A DNA stretch of 64,000 nt from Archaeoglobaceae archaeon (GCA_015520485.1 WAPX01000035.1:1-64000), one strand, 5' to 3'. Positions 16,315-25,985 are shown, counted from the first letter of the stretch. The notes: generated from the sequence alone by a model not told the origin. Numbers and translations are program-made.

Positions 16315-18294
16315 ATGAAAACGAGTTCAAGGACTGCGAAGAAGTCAGAAGTTGGTTTGGACGAATTCGCTGCAAAATCTGAAAGGAAATCAGAAAAAGA
16401 GGATAAAGAAAATGACGTAGAAAGCAAGGAGAGTGATTACACCGCCGGTCAGATAGAGGTTCTTGGCGACATAGAAGCCGTGAGAAAAAGGCCGGGAATG
16501 TACATAGGCAGCGTGGGTATAAGGGGTCTTCACCACCTGCTCTGGGAAATAGTCGACAACTCGATAGACGAAGCTCTCGCAGGTTACTGCAGGCGTATTA
16601 AGGTAACCCTCCACAGAGATGGTTCTGCAAGCGTGGAGGACGACGGAAGGGGGATTCCAACAGAAATGCACGAGCTCGGAAAGCCCGCACTTGAAATAGT
16701 TCTGACGAAGTTACACGCCGGAGGAAAGTTCGACAGAAAGGCGTACAGGGTTTCAGGGGGGCTGCACGGAGTTGGCCTCTCCGTTGTGAACGCTCTGTCC
16801 GAGTGGCTCGAGGTCAGAGTCTGGAGAAGCAAGGAGTACTACCAGAAGTACAGAAGAGGGAAGCCCGTAGAACCGTTAAAGGTCGTGGGAGAGGCCGACA
16901 GAACGGGAACCTATATCAGGTTCAAGCCGGATGAGGAAATATTTGAGGTTACGGAGTTCAGCTGGGAAATAGTTTCCCAGAGACTCAGAGAGCTTGCGTA
17001 CCTTAACAGGGGTATTAAACTCGAGCTTTACGATGAAAGAAAGGGAGAAAAAAGAACTTACTGTTACGAGGATGGAATAGCCGGTTTTGTTAAGAAGCTG
17101 AACACCGGAAAACCGACTCTGCACGACGTTATTTACCTGAGCGGTGAAAAAAACGGCGTTATCGTTGAGGTAGCCGTTCAGTTTACGGACACGGAGATAG
17201 AGAAAGTTCTCTACTTCGCCAACAACATAAACACTGTTGAAGGTGGTACGCACGCATCCGGATTCAAGGCTGGAATTACGAGAGCCATAAACGAATTCGG
17301 AAAAAAGCACCTGAAAAAGTTCAAACCACTGAGCGGAGCCGACATAAGGGAAGGGCTGACGGCAGTTGTGTCGGTCAAGGTTCCGGAGCCGCAGTTTGAA
17401 GGGCAGACGAAGACGAAGCTCACGAACAGCGAAGTGAGAACTGCTGTCGATTCAATCGTTTACTCCGGAATGCTCGAATGGCTTGAAGAACATACAGGAG
17501 AGGCTATGAAAATCATAGAAAAGTGCATAATGGCGAGAAAAGCAAGAGAAGCAGCCAGAAGAGCGAGAGAGCTCGTAAAGAAGAAGAGGGAAGGAATAAC
17601 TCTGCCCGGAAAACTTGCTGACTGTTCCTCCAGAAGGCCTGAGGAGAGAGAGCTGTTCATAGTCGAGGGAGAGTCTGCCGGAGGCTCAGCCAAGCAGGCA
17701 AGAGACAGGAGATTTCAGGCAATACTGCCGATAAGGGGTAAAATCATAAACGTCGAAAAAGCGGGGATGAACAAAGCCATGAAAAACGAGGAAATAAAAG
17801 CCATAGTGGCCGCTATAGGTGCGGGAATCAGCAGGGACTTCGACATAACCAAGGTCAGGTACAGAAGGGTCATAATAATGACGGACGCCGACGTTGACGG
17901 AGCGCACATAAGGACTCTGCTTCTAACTTTCTTTTACCGCTACATGAGACCGCTGATAGAGAGCGGATACCTGTACATAGCACAGCCCCCGCTCTACAGA
18001 ATAAAGAAGGGTAAGAAAGTTTACTACGCCTACTCGGACAGGGAGCTCGAGGACTGCCTGAACAGACTTGGTGACAAGGTCGAAATTCAGAGGTACAAGG
18101 GTCTCGGAGAGATGAACCCCGAACAGCTCTGGGAAACGACGATGAATCCGGAAAACAGGTACCTGATTCAGGTTACTGTGGAGGACGCAAAGAAGGCAGA
18201 CGAGCTGTTCTCGATACTGATGGGAGAGGACGTCGAGGCGAGAAGGAAGTTCATAATCGAGCATTCAAGGGAAGTAAAGAACCTCGACATCTAA
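16315..18294 (+). CDS. gyrB: DNA gyrase subunit B
   Basis: A 659-residue bacterial-type GyrB. After a charged N-terminal extension of about 45 residues comes the GHKL ATPase ('RKRPGMYIGS', 'IVDNSIDEALAGY', 'GGLHGVGLSVVNAL'). The transducer domain carries the 'QTKTKLTNSEV' lysine loop. The TOPRIM domain shows 'VEGESAGGSAKQARD' and 'DADVDGAHIRTLLL', and the tail domain ends 'RRKFIIEHSREVKNLDI'. Gyrase was acquired from bacteria by Archaeoglobales and others and introduces negative supercoils. gyrA is not in the window. A TATA-like TTTATC about 27 nt before ATG 16315 suggests a leaderless message. The 3' end overlaps tmcA by 4 nt. Confidence 0.95.
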   Translation: MKTSSRTAKKSEVGLDEFAAKSERKSEKEDKENDVESKESDYTAGQIEVLGDIEAVRKRPGMYIGSVGIRGLHHLLWEIVDNSIDEALAGYCRRIKVTLHRDGSASVEDDGRGIPTEMHELGKPALEIVLTKLHAGGKFDRKAYRVSGGLHGVGLSVVNALSEWLEVRVWRSKEYYQKYRRGKPVEPLKVVGEADRTGTYIRFKPDEEIFEVTEFSWEIVSQRLRELAYLNRGIKLELYDERKGEKRTYCYEDGIAGFVKKLNTGKPTLHDVIYLSGEKNGVIVEVAVQFTDTEIEKVLYFANNINTVEGGTHASGFKAGITRAINEFGKKHLKKFKPLSGADIREGLTAVVSVKVPEPQFEGQTKTKLTNSEVRTAVDSIVYSGMLEWLEEHTGEAMKIIEKCIMARKAREAARRARELVKKKREGITLPGKLADCSSRRPEERELFIVEGESAGGSAKQARDRRFQAILPIRGKIINVEKAGMNKAMKNEEIKAIVAAIGAGISRDFDITKVRYRRVIIMTDADVDGAHIRTLLLTFFYRYMRPLIESGYLYIAQPPLYRIKKGKKVYYAYSDRELEDCLNRLGDKVEIQRYKGLGEMNPEQLWETTMNPENRYLIQVTVEDAKKADELFSILMGEDVEARRKFIIEHSREVKNLDI

Positions 18295-20642
18295 ACGCCC
18301 GAATCCGTTTCTGCGTACCACTTCCAAACTTTTTTCAGAGCTGAGAGCAGGGTTTTGTAAGGTCTCATCCCTTTCTCTCCTATACACTCTCCAGCGTATT
18401 TCCAGTCTCTGAGCTGCAGTGTTTTTGCTATGAGGACTTTTTCCTCCTTCTCGTCGAGTTCGGCTCTGTCAGTTTTCGAGTACATGTACCTGACGAGGGG
18501 CCTCAGAGCGTCAGATGCGTACTCGTAAAGGCTAACTCCCTGAAAGTACTTCTTTATTCTCTTTTTGTTTACGTAGTCTATTTCCGGAAGGGGATAGCTG
18601 AAATCCCTCGAAAGAGAGTGCAGGAGCTGAATGGCCGTTTCCACCTCCAGATCCGAGAGCTCATCTCCAAACCACTCCAGAAGCCTCTTCACGAAGTTCG
18701 AGTTCAGTTTCTCCACGACCTCTTCAACGTGCATTTTCAGAGCTTTCAACACAACCACTGTGTGCTCCCCCGATACCTCGTTTCTCTGGGGAGTTATGTG
18801 AACGGGCAGAAAACCGTTTTTGAGCCAGAATCTGAGCAGCTCCGGGGAAACACCAAAACCGGATCCAATCCAGTCGTAGTAGTTACCACAGCTCCAGTCA
18901 ATCAACCTTTTGAGCGCAAAACTGCCGATACCCATGTTCATAACGCTCGGATGAGTTGCTATTCTCACTATCCTGACTCCTAGAAGTTCTGGAAACCCGT
19001 AATCCCAGTGGTGTTTTAGAATAAGATCCGGAATTATCTGACCCTTGGGCTTGTAGCCCTCAGCCATCTCTTCTACCGTCCTCTCGTCTATTCCTCCTTC
19101 CACTGCCACGTGCAGCGAACAAACGGTCTTTCCATTAACCTTAACCCTGAAGGCGAGGTGGTTTGGCATGTCGAGAAGAATCACAACGTCTGACGGCCTG
19201 TTTCTGTAATGCGCCAAGACGTATATACCGAAGAACTCTCTCAGCAGCTCCTCATTTTTCACGAGCTCGTCCTTGTCTATCATTTCGAACTCCAGATTAC
19301 CCTGCCTAATTGCCTCAAGATCTTCCTCGCTGAGCTCTGCGGGCTGAGCGTCGAGCAGCAGCACGTCGTACAGCCACTTCTCGATTGGATCTCCTTTCCC
19401 GTACCTGACAGGCTCTTCAAGATGTATTTTCTCTATTTCCGTGTTCTCGTCCTGTTCCAGCTTTTTCAGAAATCTTATGCTGAATCCCCTTCCCGCCCCC
19501 TCGTATCCGTGTATTGTTGTGGAGAATATTACGTAGCGAACGTTTTTCACTATCTCCCACAGAACTGGCACGTCTATTCCAGCCGCCTCGTCCACTATCA
19601 CTATGTCCGCGTAATCGCTTTCGAGAATTGCTCTCCTCGGCACGACGTATTCGATCCTCGCGTACTTGCTGTTCAGAACCGTTATCATGCCGTTGTTCTC
19701 CTTTAACCTGAAGTCCTTCATTCCTTGCCTCACCATGGCTCTTTTGAGGAACTTGAAGTAAGTCTGAACCGCCTGAGGCGTGGGGGCAACGACCATTATC
19801 CTGACAGCTCTCTTCAGAATTCTCTGCATTCTCGACACGAGATATGGGGTTACTATTCCGAGAACTGCAGTTTTACCCCTGCCCCTGTCTGCAGTGATCA
19901 CGACCGCCTTTCTTTCCCTTTTTCTATCGAAGAAGTGCTCGAAAAGCTGAAGAACCCTCACCTGATCCTGCGTTGCACAGAGTTTGTAGAGTTTTTTCTT
20001 GATTTCTCTTTTTTCCGGAATTACGATTTCTTCCCTGCTTTCCTCTCCCTCGCTCGCCTCGTAGTGCTTTACAATCTTCCTCCTGTCGGCGTTGAAGACG
20101 ACGATTCCCTCAGCCTTCAGCGTTTTGTCTATGAACCTCCTGTAAAAACGCGGGGTAATCTGATCGACGCTGTAGGGTTCGCTTATAAGCTCTTCGTGCC
20201 ACTTACCTATCAGGTTTTTCCACTCTTCGGGTCTGGGAGAAACGGCTATTATTATTCCCCCTTCCTCTACAGTCTCAATTATTATTCCCAAGTCGTTCGG
20301 GTGGAATCCTTCGGTCAGGTCTATCAGCAGAGATTGGTGCGTTTCTCCAAGGATGTTCGGGGAGTCCCTGTAGTGTATTATCTTTACCCTGTTCTTCGCG
20401 TTCTTTTTCTTTCTGGAGCTTTTTTTGAAGTACTCCTCAGCCATCTCAACGAATTTACTTCTTCCAACAATTATCAGCTCTCTCTCGCCAGCAACCTCGC
20501 AATACGCTTTCAGTATTTTTTTTATGAGCTTGAACGTTCTCGGTTCAAGGGATGAGCAGAGGAAAACCATAAAACGGTGCCTTCTCTCCTTAGCCTGATG
20601 AGCTGCTTTCTGAACTTCAGATAACAACTCTTTAACCGTCAT
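18291..20642 (-). CDS. tmcA: tRNA(Met) cytidine acetyltransferase TmcA
   Basis: A 783-residue protein with the TmcA architecture. An N-terminal DUF1726 region leads to a RecD-like helicase with Walker A 'TADRGRGKTAVLG' and Walker B 'IVIVDEAAGIDVP', then a GNAT domain with the acetyl-CoA loop 'RIATHPSVMNMGIGSFAL', and a C-terminal tail. It uses ATP and acetyl-CoA to form N4-acetylcytidine, in bacteria at C34 of elongator tRNA-Met and in heat-loving archaea also widely in rRNA and tRNA. A CAU tRNA is encoded at 2904-2976. The gene is convergent with gyrB. Confidence 0.92.
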   Translation of the reverse strand: MTVKELLSEVQKAAHQAKERRHRFMVFLCSSLEPRTFKLIKKILKAYCEVAGERELIIVGRSKFVEMAEEYFKKSSRKKKNAKNRVKIIHYRDSPNILGETHQSLLIDLTEGFHPNDLGIIIETVEEGGIIIAVSPRPEEWKNLIGKWHEELISEPYSVDQITPRFYRRFIDKTLKAEGIVVFNADRRKIVKHYEASEGEESREEIVIPEKREIKKKLYKLCATQDQVRVLQLFEHFFDRKRERKAVVITADRGRGKTAVLGIVTPYLVSRMQRILKRAVRIMVVAPTPQAVQTYFKFLKRAMVRQGMKDFRLKENNGMITVLNSKYARIEYVVPRRAILESDYADIVIVDEAAGIDVPVLWEIVKNVRYVIFSTTIHGYEGAGRGFSIRFLKKLEQDENTEIEKIHLEEPVRYGKGDPIEKWLYDVLLLDAQPAELSEEDLEAIRQGNLEFEMIDKDELVKNEELLREFFGIYVLAHYRNRPSDVVILLDMPNHLAFRVKVNGKTVCSLHVAVEGGIDERTVEEMAEGYKPKGQIIPDLILKHHWDYGFPELLGVRIVRIATHPSVMNMGIGSFALKRLIDWSCGNYYDWIGSGFGVSPELLRFWLKNGFLPVHITPQRNEVSGEHTVVVLKALKMHVEEVVEKLNSNFVKRLLEWFGDELSDLEVETAIQLLHSLSRDFSYPLPEIDYVNKKRIKKYFQGVSLYEYASDALRPLVRYMYSKTDRAELDEKEEKVLIAKTLQLRDWKYAGECIGEKGMRPYKTLLSALKKVWKWYAETDSGV

Positions 20643-20691
20643 CAGCCCTGTTTTTCAGCATGCCTGTAAAAAAGGTTACGCCACCGGATTT

Positions 20692-21576
20692 TCAGTTTTT
20701 AGCAGTAGAATTTTTCGATTGAGCCTTTCGCTTAACCTGCTGAGCCTTTTGAACCTTTCTATCGTAGCAGATAACGTAAAAAGCGAGCAGACTCTTCCAC
20801 TTTCCGAATGGTTCTATCAGCTCTCTGACGTCTTTTTCCCTTACCTCCTTTACTCTCTTACCAAAAATAGTGGCAATACCCCTTCTTATTCCGAGGTCGC
20901 CTGCAGGATACGTGTTCTTTCTGAAGGCGTACGTGAGAAAAAGCTCCGCACTCCACCTTCCAATTCCCCTGAAATTCATCATGTACTTTACTGCTTCGTC
21001 CTCGTCCATCTTCTCAACTCTGCCAAAGTCAAGGTTTCCTCTCTTCACCTCTCTGCTGAGATCAATAATGTAATTCGCTCTGTATCCGAGTTTTGCCTCT
21101 TTTATTCTCTCCCCGACTTTCAGAACGTCCTCGACGTCCGGAAACCTGTACAGCGCGATTCTGCTCACTTTTTTTCCTGCTATTTTTACGAGAGCTTCTA
21201 TCGTCTTCATCGCAAATTCGAAACTCACCTGCTGCTGGGCAACTGTTTCCACCAGACCCTGATAGGGCGTTACAGCTGCTGGACATCTCAATCCGTACAG
21301 CTCGTCTATCAGGAACGAGAACTTTGAATCCGAAATTTCCGAGTAGAAATCGTCGAGGTTTAAACCGGATCCGAGCACGAATTCGATCCTCTTTCTGACC
21401 ATTTTTTTATCTCTATCTTTTACATATTCCGGAAAAATGTAATTTTCTCCGTCAAAACCGGCAACTCCTTCCGGCAAACAGATGTAGAATGTGCCGTTCC
21501 TGAAAGTCCAGGTGCCGTTTTTTATCATCTCGTGCACCGTTCTTCTCAGCGACAGTTCATCCATGCAGACAGCCAA
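20692..21576 (-). CDS. HhH-GPD DNA glycosylase (AlkA/OGG type)
   Basis: A 294-residue base-excision repair glycosylase. The helix-hairpin-helix is 'MNFRGIGRWSAELFLTYAF', and the catalytic aspartate follows in 'TYPAGDLGIRRGI'. The upstream 'QGLVETVAQQQVSFEFAM' is typical of AlkA-like proteins. Length and order fit the A. fulgidus AlkA enzyme, which removes alkylated and deaminated purines; an 8-oxoguanine activity cannot be excluded. The C-terminal 20 residues are very basic and may hold DNA. It follows tmcA on the minus strand with a 49 nt gap. Confidence 0.85.
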   Translation of the reverse strand: MAVCMDELSLRRTVHEMIKNGTWTFRNGTFYICLPEGVAGFDGENYIFPEYVKDRDKKMVRKRIEFVLGSGLNLDDFYSEISDSKFSFLIDELYGLRCPAAVTPYQGLVETVAQQQVSFEFAMKTIEALVKIAGKKVSRIALYRFPDVEDVLKVGERIKEAKLGYRANYIIDLSREVKRGNLDFGRVEKMDEDEAVKYMMNFRGIGRWSAELFLTYAFRKNTYPAGDLGIRRGIATIFGKRVKEVREKDVRELIEPFGKWKSLLAFYVICYDRKVQKAQQVKRKAQSKNSTAKN

Positions 21577-21672
21577 AAGTTCCGGTATTTCAGCTTTTCA
21601 AAATCCAGAAGCTCAGAAGCCTTCAGGAAAACTTTCAGGAAAGTTTATTAAAAAATCAACGCAAGGAGGGAC

Positions 21673-23127
21673 ATGCCCTATGAAGACCTCAGAGAATTCA
21701 TGGAGAGACTTGAAAGCGAGGGAGAACTCGCCAGAATTAAGCAGGAAGTAAGCCCCGTTCTGGAAATGACTGAAATTGCAGAGAGAGCAGTAAAATCAGG
21801 TGGAAAGGCAATTCTCTTCGAAAACCCAAAAGGCTACAACATACCCGTCCTGATGAACGCTTTTGGAACCGAGAAGAGGATGAAAATGGCTCTCGAAGTT
21901 GACAGACTGGAGGAAATAGGGGAAAGACTTGTGGAGTTAACCAGATTTCGCCCGTCATCAATTCTCGACGGAATAAAAAACTTAGGAGCGATAAAGGATG
22001 TAACTGCGTTTATACCAAAGACTGTCAAGTCAAAAAAAGCTCCGTGCAAGGAAGTTGTGGAGGAACCCGATCTTAATAAGTTTCCGATTTTGAAGTGCTG
22101 GCCGAAAGATGCGGGAAGGTTCATAACACTTCCGGTAGTTGTAACGAAAGACCCGGATACCGGGGAGTTAAACGCAGGCATGTACAGAATGCAGGTTTTC
22201 GACTCCAGAACTACAGGAATGCACTGGCAAATTCACAAACATGGAGCCCTGCACCTCAAAAAGCTTGCGGAGAGGGGAGATGGAAGGCTGGAGGTTGCCG
22301 TCGCCATAGGAGTTGACCCTGCAATTCTCTACGCATCCACCGCCCCACTCCCGGAAAACATGAGCGAGTTCATGTTTGCAGGATTCATAAGGAGGGAGAG
22401 AGTTAAGCTCGTCGAATGCGAAACCGTCGATCTCAAGGTGCCCGCCACAGCGGAAATAGTTCTGGAGGGCTACGTCAGGCCGGACGAGCTCAGGATTGAA
22501 GGGCCTTTTGGAGACCACACAGGTTACTACACGCCACCTGAACCCTATCCGGTGTTTCACGTCGAGTGCGTTACGAGGAGGGAGGATCCGATTTACCACG
22601 CCACCGTCGTTGGAAAACCACCCATGGAAGATGCGTGGCTCGGAAAGGCTACGGAAAGAATATTCCTTCCAATAATAAAAATGATTCACCCCGACATAGT
22701 AGATATGAATTTGCCTGTGGAGGCAGCCTTTCACAACCTGGCGGTGGTTTCGATAAAGAAGAGGTATCCCGGGCACGCAAAAAAGGTCATGTTCGCTCTG
22801 TGGAGCATGGGTATGCTCTCGCTAACCAAAATAGTAATCGTTGTCGATGATGATGTCAACGTTCAAAACCTGAAAGAGGTTTTATGGGCTGTAACGAGTC
22901 GCTTCGATCCGGCGAAGGACGTGGTTGTAATTCCGGACTGCCCGATAGACAGTCTGGATCACTCCACGTACAGACCAAACGTTGGAGGAAAGCTGGGGAT
23001 AGATGCCACTAAAAAGTGGAAGGAAGAAGGGTTCACGAGAGAGTGGCCGGACGTCGTTGAAATGAGTGAGGACGTAAAGCTGAAAGTTGACAGGATGTGG
23101 GAGGAGCTGAAAAAAGTTGTGCTCTGA
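21673..23127 (+). CDS. UbiD-family decarboxylase (possible anhydromevalonate-phosphate decarboxylase)
   Basis: A 484-residue UbiD-fold enzyme that uses prenylated FMN. It contains the family marks 'YRMQVFDSRTTGMHWQIHKH' and 'EGPFGDHTGYYTPPEPYPVF', the catalytic E-x-R region, and 'PMEDAWLGKATERIFLP'. Archaea use such enzymes either in quinone synthesis or in the archaeal mevalonate pathway to decarboxylate trans-anhydromevalonate phosphate. The only nearby prenyl gene is a UbiA homologue at 29072-29977, so the choice is open. A strong ribosome-binding site, AAGGAGGG, lies just before ATG 21673. It is divergent from the glycosylase. Confidence 0.85.
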   Translation: MPYEDLREFMERLESEGELARIKQEVSPVLEMTEIAERAVKSGGKAILFENPKGYNIPVLMNAFGTEKRMKMALEVDRLEEIGERLVELTRFRPSSILDGIKNLGAIKDVTAFIPKTVKSKKAPCKEVVEEPDLNKFPILKCWPKDAGRFITLPVVVTKDPDTGELNAGMYRMQVFDSRTTGMHWQIHKHGALHLKKLAERGDGRLEVAVAIGVDPAILYASTAPLPENMSEFMFAGFIRRERVKLVECETVDLKVPATAEIVLEGYVRPDELRIEGPFGDHTGYYTPPEPYPVFHVECVTRREDPIYHATVVGKPPMEDAWLGKATERIFLPIIKMIHPDIVDMNLPVEAAFHNLAVVSIKKRYPGHAKKVMFALWSMGMLSLTKIVIVVDDDVNVQNLKEVLWAVTSRFDPAKDVVVIPDCPIDSLDHSTYRPNVGGKLGIDATKKWKEEGFTREWPDVVEMSEDVKLKVDRMWEELKKVVL

Positions 23128-23411
23128 TTTCCGGTATTGGCTATACAGCTCGAGCCGTCTGGAACGTTAATTCGTGCTAAAATTCGCTTTTAGCTCTCCG
23201 CTTTTTGGATCGAGTATATAATATTGGTACAGAGTATTGATACAGGATACACTGTTTACGCTCCATTGCTCACTATTATCATGTTAATGGAAAGTGATGT
23301 AAGACTTATCAATACAAATGATAAAAATAAAATTTAAAATTACTGGTAGAGTAAAAAAGTACTGTAAATTATTACAAAAGATTAATATTTTTTCAGACCA
23401 ACGAAAATCCG

Positions 23412-24203
23412 ATGGAACTGCTCAGGCTTCTTTCGTCCCCAAGGATAATGGAAGTCCTTTTTGAGCTTTCGTTGAAACCCAGAACAAAATCTGAGCTCAT
23501 GGAAAGGTTAAACATCTCGATGCCCCACGTAACCCAGATTCTTAACAAAACGATGAACCTGGAGTTGCTGGAAAAAGTGGACGACAGGTACTGCATAACC
23601 GAGAAAGGACTGATAGTTCTCAAGACGTACGATGTCGTGAGGAATTTTAACATGTTTCTCGAAAAATTCACGATAATAAACGATTACTGCCTGGAGGACA
23701 TTCCTCCATACCTCATTGAAAGAATGCACCAGCTCAGCGAGGCAAAACTCATTGAAAAAAAGGAGGACACCTTTCGACCGCACGAAGAGTTCGTGGATGC
23801 GGTCATTGAGGCAAGGTACATAAAAGGGTACACCAGCATCTTTTTTCCCGAGCACGTGACTCTCTTCTCGAGCGTGGTGGATAAAAAGGATTCCATAGAG
23901 CTTGTTGTGAGCAGGTACGTCATGAAGGAAATACTCACCAATTACAGAGAGGAGCTGAAGTGGGGGCTGTCCAAACCAAACATTAAATTTTACGTTGCCA
24001 GAAAAAATTATAAAATAAGTTTTATTATTACCGATAAAATAGTGATGTTATTTTTCTACCTGAAAAACGGCTTCTTCGATTACAAGAGGGAGGTTCTGTG
24101 TTACACAGACACCTGCAGGGACTGGGGAAACAGTCTGTACAGCTACATCGTTGAGAATGCAGTAATTGTCAGGCCTGAGGATGTGGACTCCTTAAAACTG
24201 TAG
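23412..24203 (+). CDS. Winged-helix regulator with FilR1-type C-terminal domain
   Basis: A 263-residue regulator. The first 80 residues form an ArsR-like winged helix ('LLRLLSSPRIMEVLFELSLK', 'ISMPHVTQILNKTMNLELL'). The rest matches the FilR1/DUF1724 ligand domain common in methanogens and Archaeoglobales, with 'YIKGYTSIFFPEHVTLFSSV', 'IELVVSRYVMKEIL' and 'ISFIITDKIVMLFFYLKNG'. The ligand is unknown. It stands alone, preceded by 284 nt of very AT-rich DNA in which I see no other gene; the message probably starts close to the ATG. Confidence 0.8.
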   Translation: MELLRLLSSPRIMEVLFELSLKPRTKSELMERLNISMPHVTQILNKTMNLELLEKVDDRYCITEKGLIVLKTYDVVRNFNMFLEKFTIINDYCLEDIPPYLIERMHQLSEAKLIEKKEDTFRPHEEFVDAVIEARYIKGYTSIFFPEHVTLFSSVVDKKDSIELVVSRYVMKEILTNYREELKWGLSKPNIKFYVARKNYKISFIITDKIVMLFFYLKNGFFDYKREVLCYTDTCRDWGNSLYSYIVENAVIVRPEDVDSLKL

Positions 24204-24246
24204 CAAAAAACCGTAGCAAAGCATAAAAATAAAAATAGATTTGTTC

Positions 24247-24981
24247 TTAAACTCCGTGGTAGAGGAAATCCAGAAGTTTGTCGAGCTCCGGGGGTTTCAG
24301 TTCTCTGAGTCTGTCTTCGACCTCTTTTCTCGCGTAATCAAACTCGTGGAAGGACACGTCAAGGCTTGCGGTGTCTATAACGGCAAAACTCGGCTTCATG
24401 TTTTTCTTGTGTATTCCAGCGCCACCCGGACAGACAATTTTCCCGTAAACCGTTTCTGCGAGCAGTGGCTCGTAACCGGCAACCACGAGCATTTCGTACT
24501 TCTTTATAGAGGACATTATGCTTTCGTAGTACGAGAGTGGCATTTTCGGCCTGACCTCTGAATGTATGTTAAACGGCTTCCCATACGAGAACGCAAACTC
24601 GTTGTCACCAAACTTCTCGAACAGGAGAGCGGGAACATCGTTTCTTATCCACTTTCTCGCTTCTCTTCCCATTTCCTCCCAGTTCCACTCGACTATTTTT
24701 GCCAGAAACGGTTCTTCAGCTTTAAACTCCTCTTTTTCTTCCTCGCTCATGTCGCTCCACTTGGCTATCATGTGGTCGATTCTGCCCCTCACGCAGAGGA
24801 TGTTTGATGCCTGACTGAGCAGTTTGTAGACTTCTCTCGGATACGGCATGCATCCGAAAACCCCTATTACCACTACCTTCTCTATGTCCTTTCCGCGCTC
24901 TTTCATCTTTTCGATTTCGCCCAGTGCCGTGGCTATGGCCTTCAGGTTACCATGAATGTTTGAAAGTGCCGCTATCTTCAT
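24247..24981 (-). CDS. Metallophosphoesterase-like protein lacking most metal ligands
   Basis: A 244-residue protein with the fold of YfcE/MJ0936-type phosphodiesterases, but the ligands are gone. 'SNIHGN' (7-12) has N8 for the first Asp. 'VVVIGVFGCMPYPRE' (37-50) has Val for the Asp of the GD motif. 'VRGRIDHM' (64-71) replaces GNHD. 'VVAGYEP' stands where GHTH is expected. Only H10 remains of the classic set. It is likely a binding or scaffold protein derived from the phosphoesterase family, or it has a changed metal site. Long acidic insert 'SEEEKEEFKAEEPF' around 79-92. It is downstream of the coiled-coil gene on the same strand. Confidence 0.75.
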   Translation of the reverse strand: MKIAALSNIHGNLKAIATALGEIEKMKERGKDIEKVVVIGVFGCMPYPREVYKLLSQASNILCVRGRIDHMIAKWSDMSEEEKEEFKAEEPFLAKIVEWNWEEMGREARKWIRNDVPALLFEKFGDNEFAFSYGKPFNIHSEVRPKMPLSYYESIMSSIKKYEMLVVAGYEPLLAETVYGKIVCPGGAGIHKKNMKPSFAVIDTASLDVSFHEFDYARKEVEDRLRELKPPELDKLLDFLYHGV

Positions 24982-25124
24982 GTTCAGTGTTATAAAGAGC
25001 CGATATATTAAACCTGTGATGAAACTGCGGTGAATGTTATTCTTAAGAGTATCAAGGTTGGAGCGTTTAAACTACAATTGCGTGCTACAGCGATGCAGAT
25101 ATAGCAAATAAACAAAATAAAAAA

Positions 25125-25985
25125 TTATATTAATCCAGCTCTCTGTAAAAGCAGAATATCTTCAGTTTCAAGCTTTTCTCCTCTCTTGAACATCTCGTAG
25201 ACCTTTCTCGCCTTCTTTATGAGCTCTTCTCTTTCTCTTTCTTCCTTGCTCTTTACCTGCTTCGCTTTCAGAGCTTTGATTATTTTGTCTAAATCCCTTA
25301 TGTCTTTTCTTATCTTCCCTATTTTAATGTGGTACTGATCGGCCTCTTTCTTGCTCTTTATGAAGTTCTCATGCATTTCGTCGGCAAGTACTCTCTTTTC
25401 ATCGACCTGTTTGAAAATCGAGAGCATTTCCTCGTGGTAAACGTCAGCTTTACCAACGTATTCGAGCATTTGCTGATGTACGTTCTTTGCCTCGGCCTTA
25501 AGCTCCTTTATTTTTGCTATCAGTCTCTTGAATTCCTCGTGCTTTTCGAGCTGTTCTTTCCTTCTCTCAAGCTCCCTTTTTAATCTGGCAATTCTCTCCA
25601 CGAGCGCTCTTTCCTTTTCTATTGTCAGCACACTTGTTTGCTGTTTGAATTCGAGCCTTCTGATCTCCTTTTCAATTTCTCCAAGCGGCCTTCCACCCTT
25701 ATCTATGTCCTTTCTCAGTTTGTCAAGCTCCCTGTACAGCCTGTCTATTTCTCTGTGCAGCTTGCTTCTCTTGGCCTTCAGTTCCCTCGCTTTTTCGTTA
25801 AGTTCGTCTCTTTTCTCCTTGCACTCCTTTGCCTTAACCAGCAGCTCTTTCACTTCTTTATTGAGCTGGTCTCTCTTGTCCGCGTACTCCCTTGCAAGTT
25901 TGTTCAGTTCGTCCCTTTTTTCTGTGCATTCCTGCAATTCTCTTTCGAGCTGCTCTTTTCTTTCAACCAATTTCTCCAGCATCAT
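25125..25985 (-). CDS. Archaeal coiled-coil protein (COG1340 type)
   Basis: A 286-residue protein that is almost entirely predicted coiled coil, rich in K, E, R and L, with repeated 'KRDELN' heptad-like units ('CTEKRDELNK', 'KCKEKRDELN'). The C-terminal 40 residues are a shorter helix ending 'ETEDILLLQRAGLI'. It matches the archaeal COG1340 group, whose function is unknown; a structural role is all that can be said. The opposite strand has a long open frame that is only the mirror of the K/E-rich codons. The 143 nt to the metallophosphoesterase-like gene may hold its own promoter. Confidence 0.78.
   Translation of the reverse strand: MMLEKLVERKEQLERELQECTEKRDELNKLAREYADKRDQLNKEVKELLVKAKECKEKRDELNEKARELKAKRSKLHREIDRLYRELDKLRKDIDKGGRPLGEIEKEIRRLEFKQQTSVLTIEKERALVERIARLKRELERRKEQLEKHEEFKRLIAKIKELKAEAKNVHQQMLEYVGKADVYHEEMLSIFKQVDEKRVLADEMHENFIKSKKEADQYHIKIGKIRKDIRDLDKIIKALKAKQVKSKEEREREELIKKARKVYEMFKRGEKLETEDILLLQRAGLI

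Noticed and set aside
19725-20555. 276-residue plus-strand frame opposite tmcA
   Set aside because: It lies wholly antisense to conserved TmcA helicase and N-terminal domains, and no start signal or family is seen.
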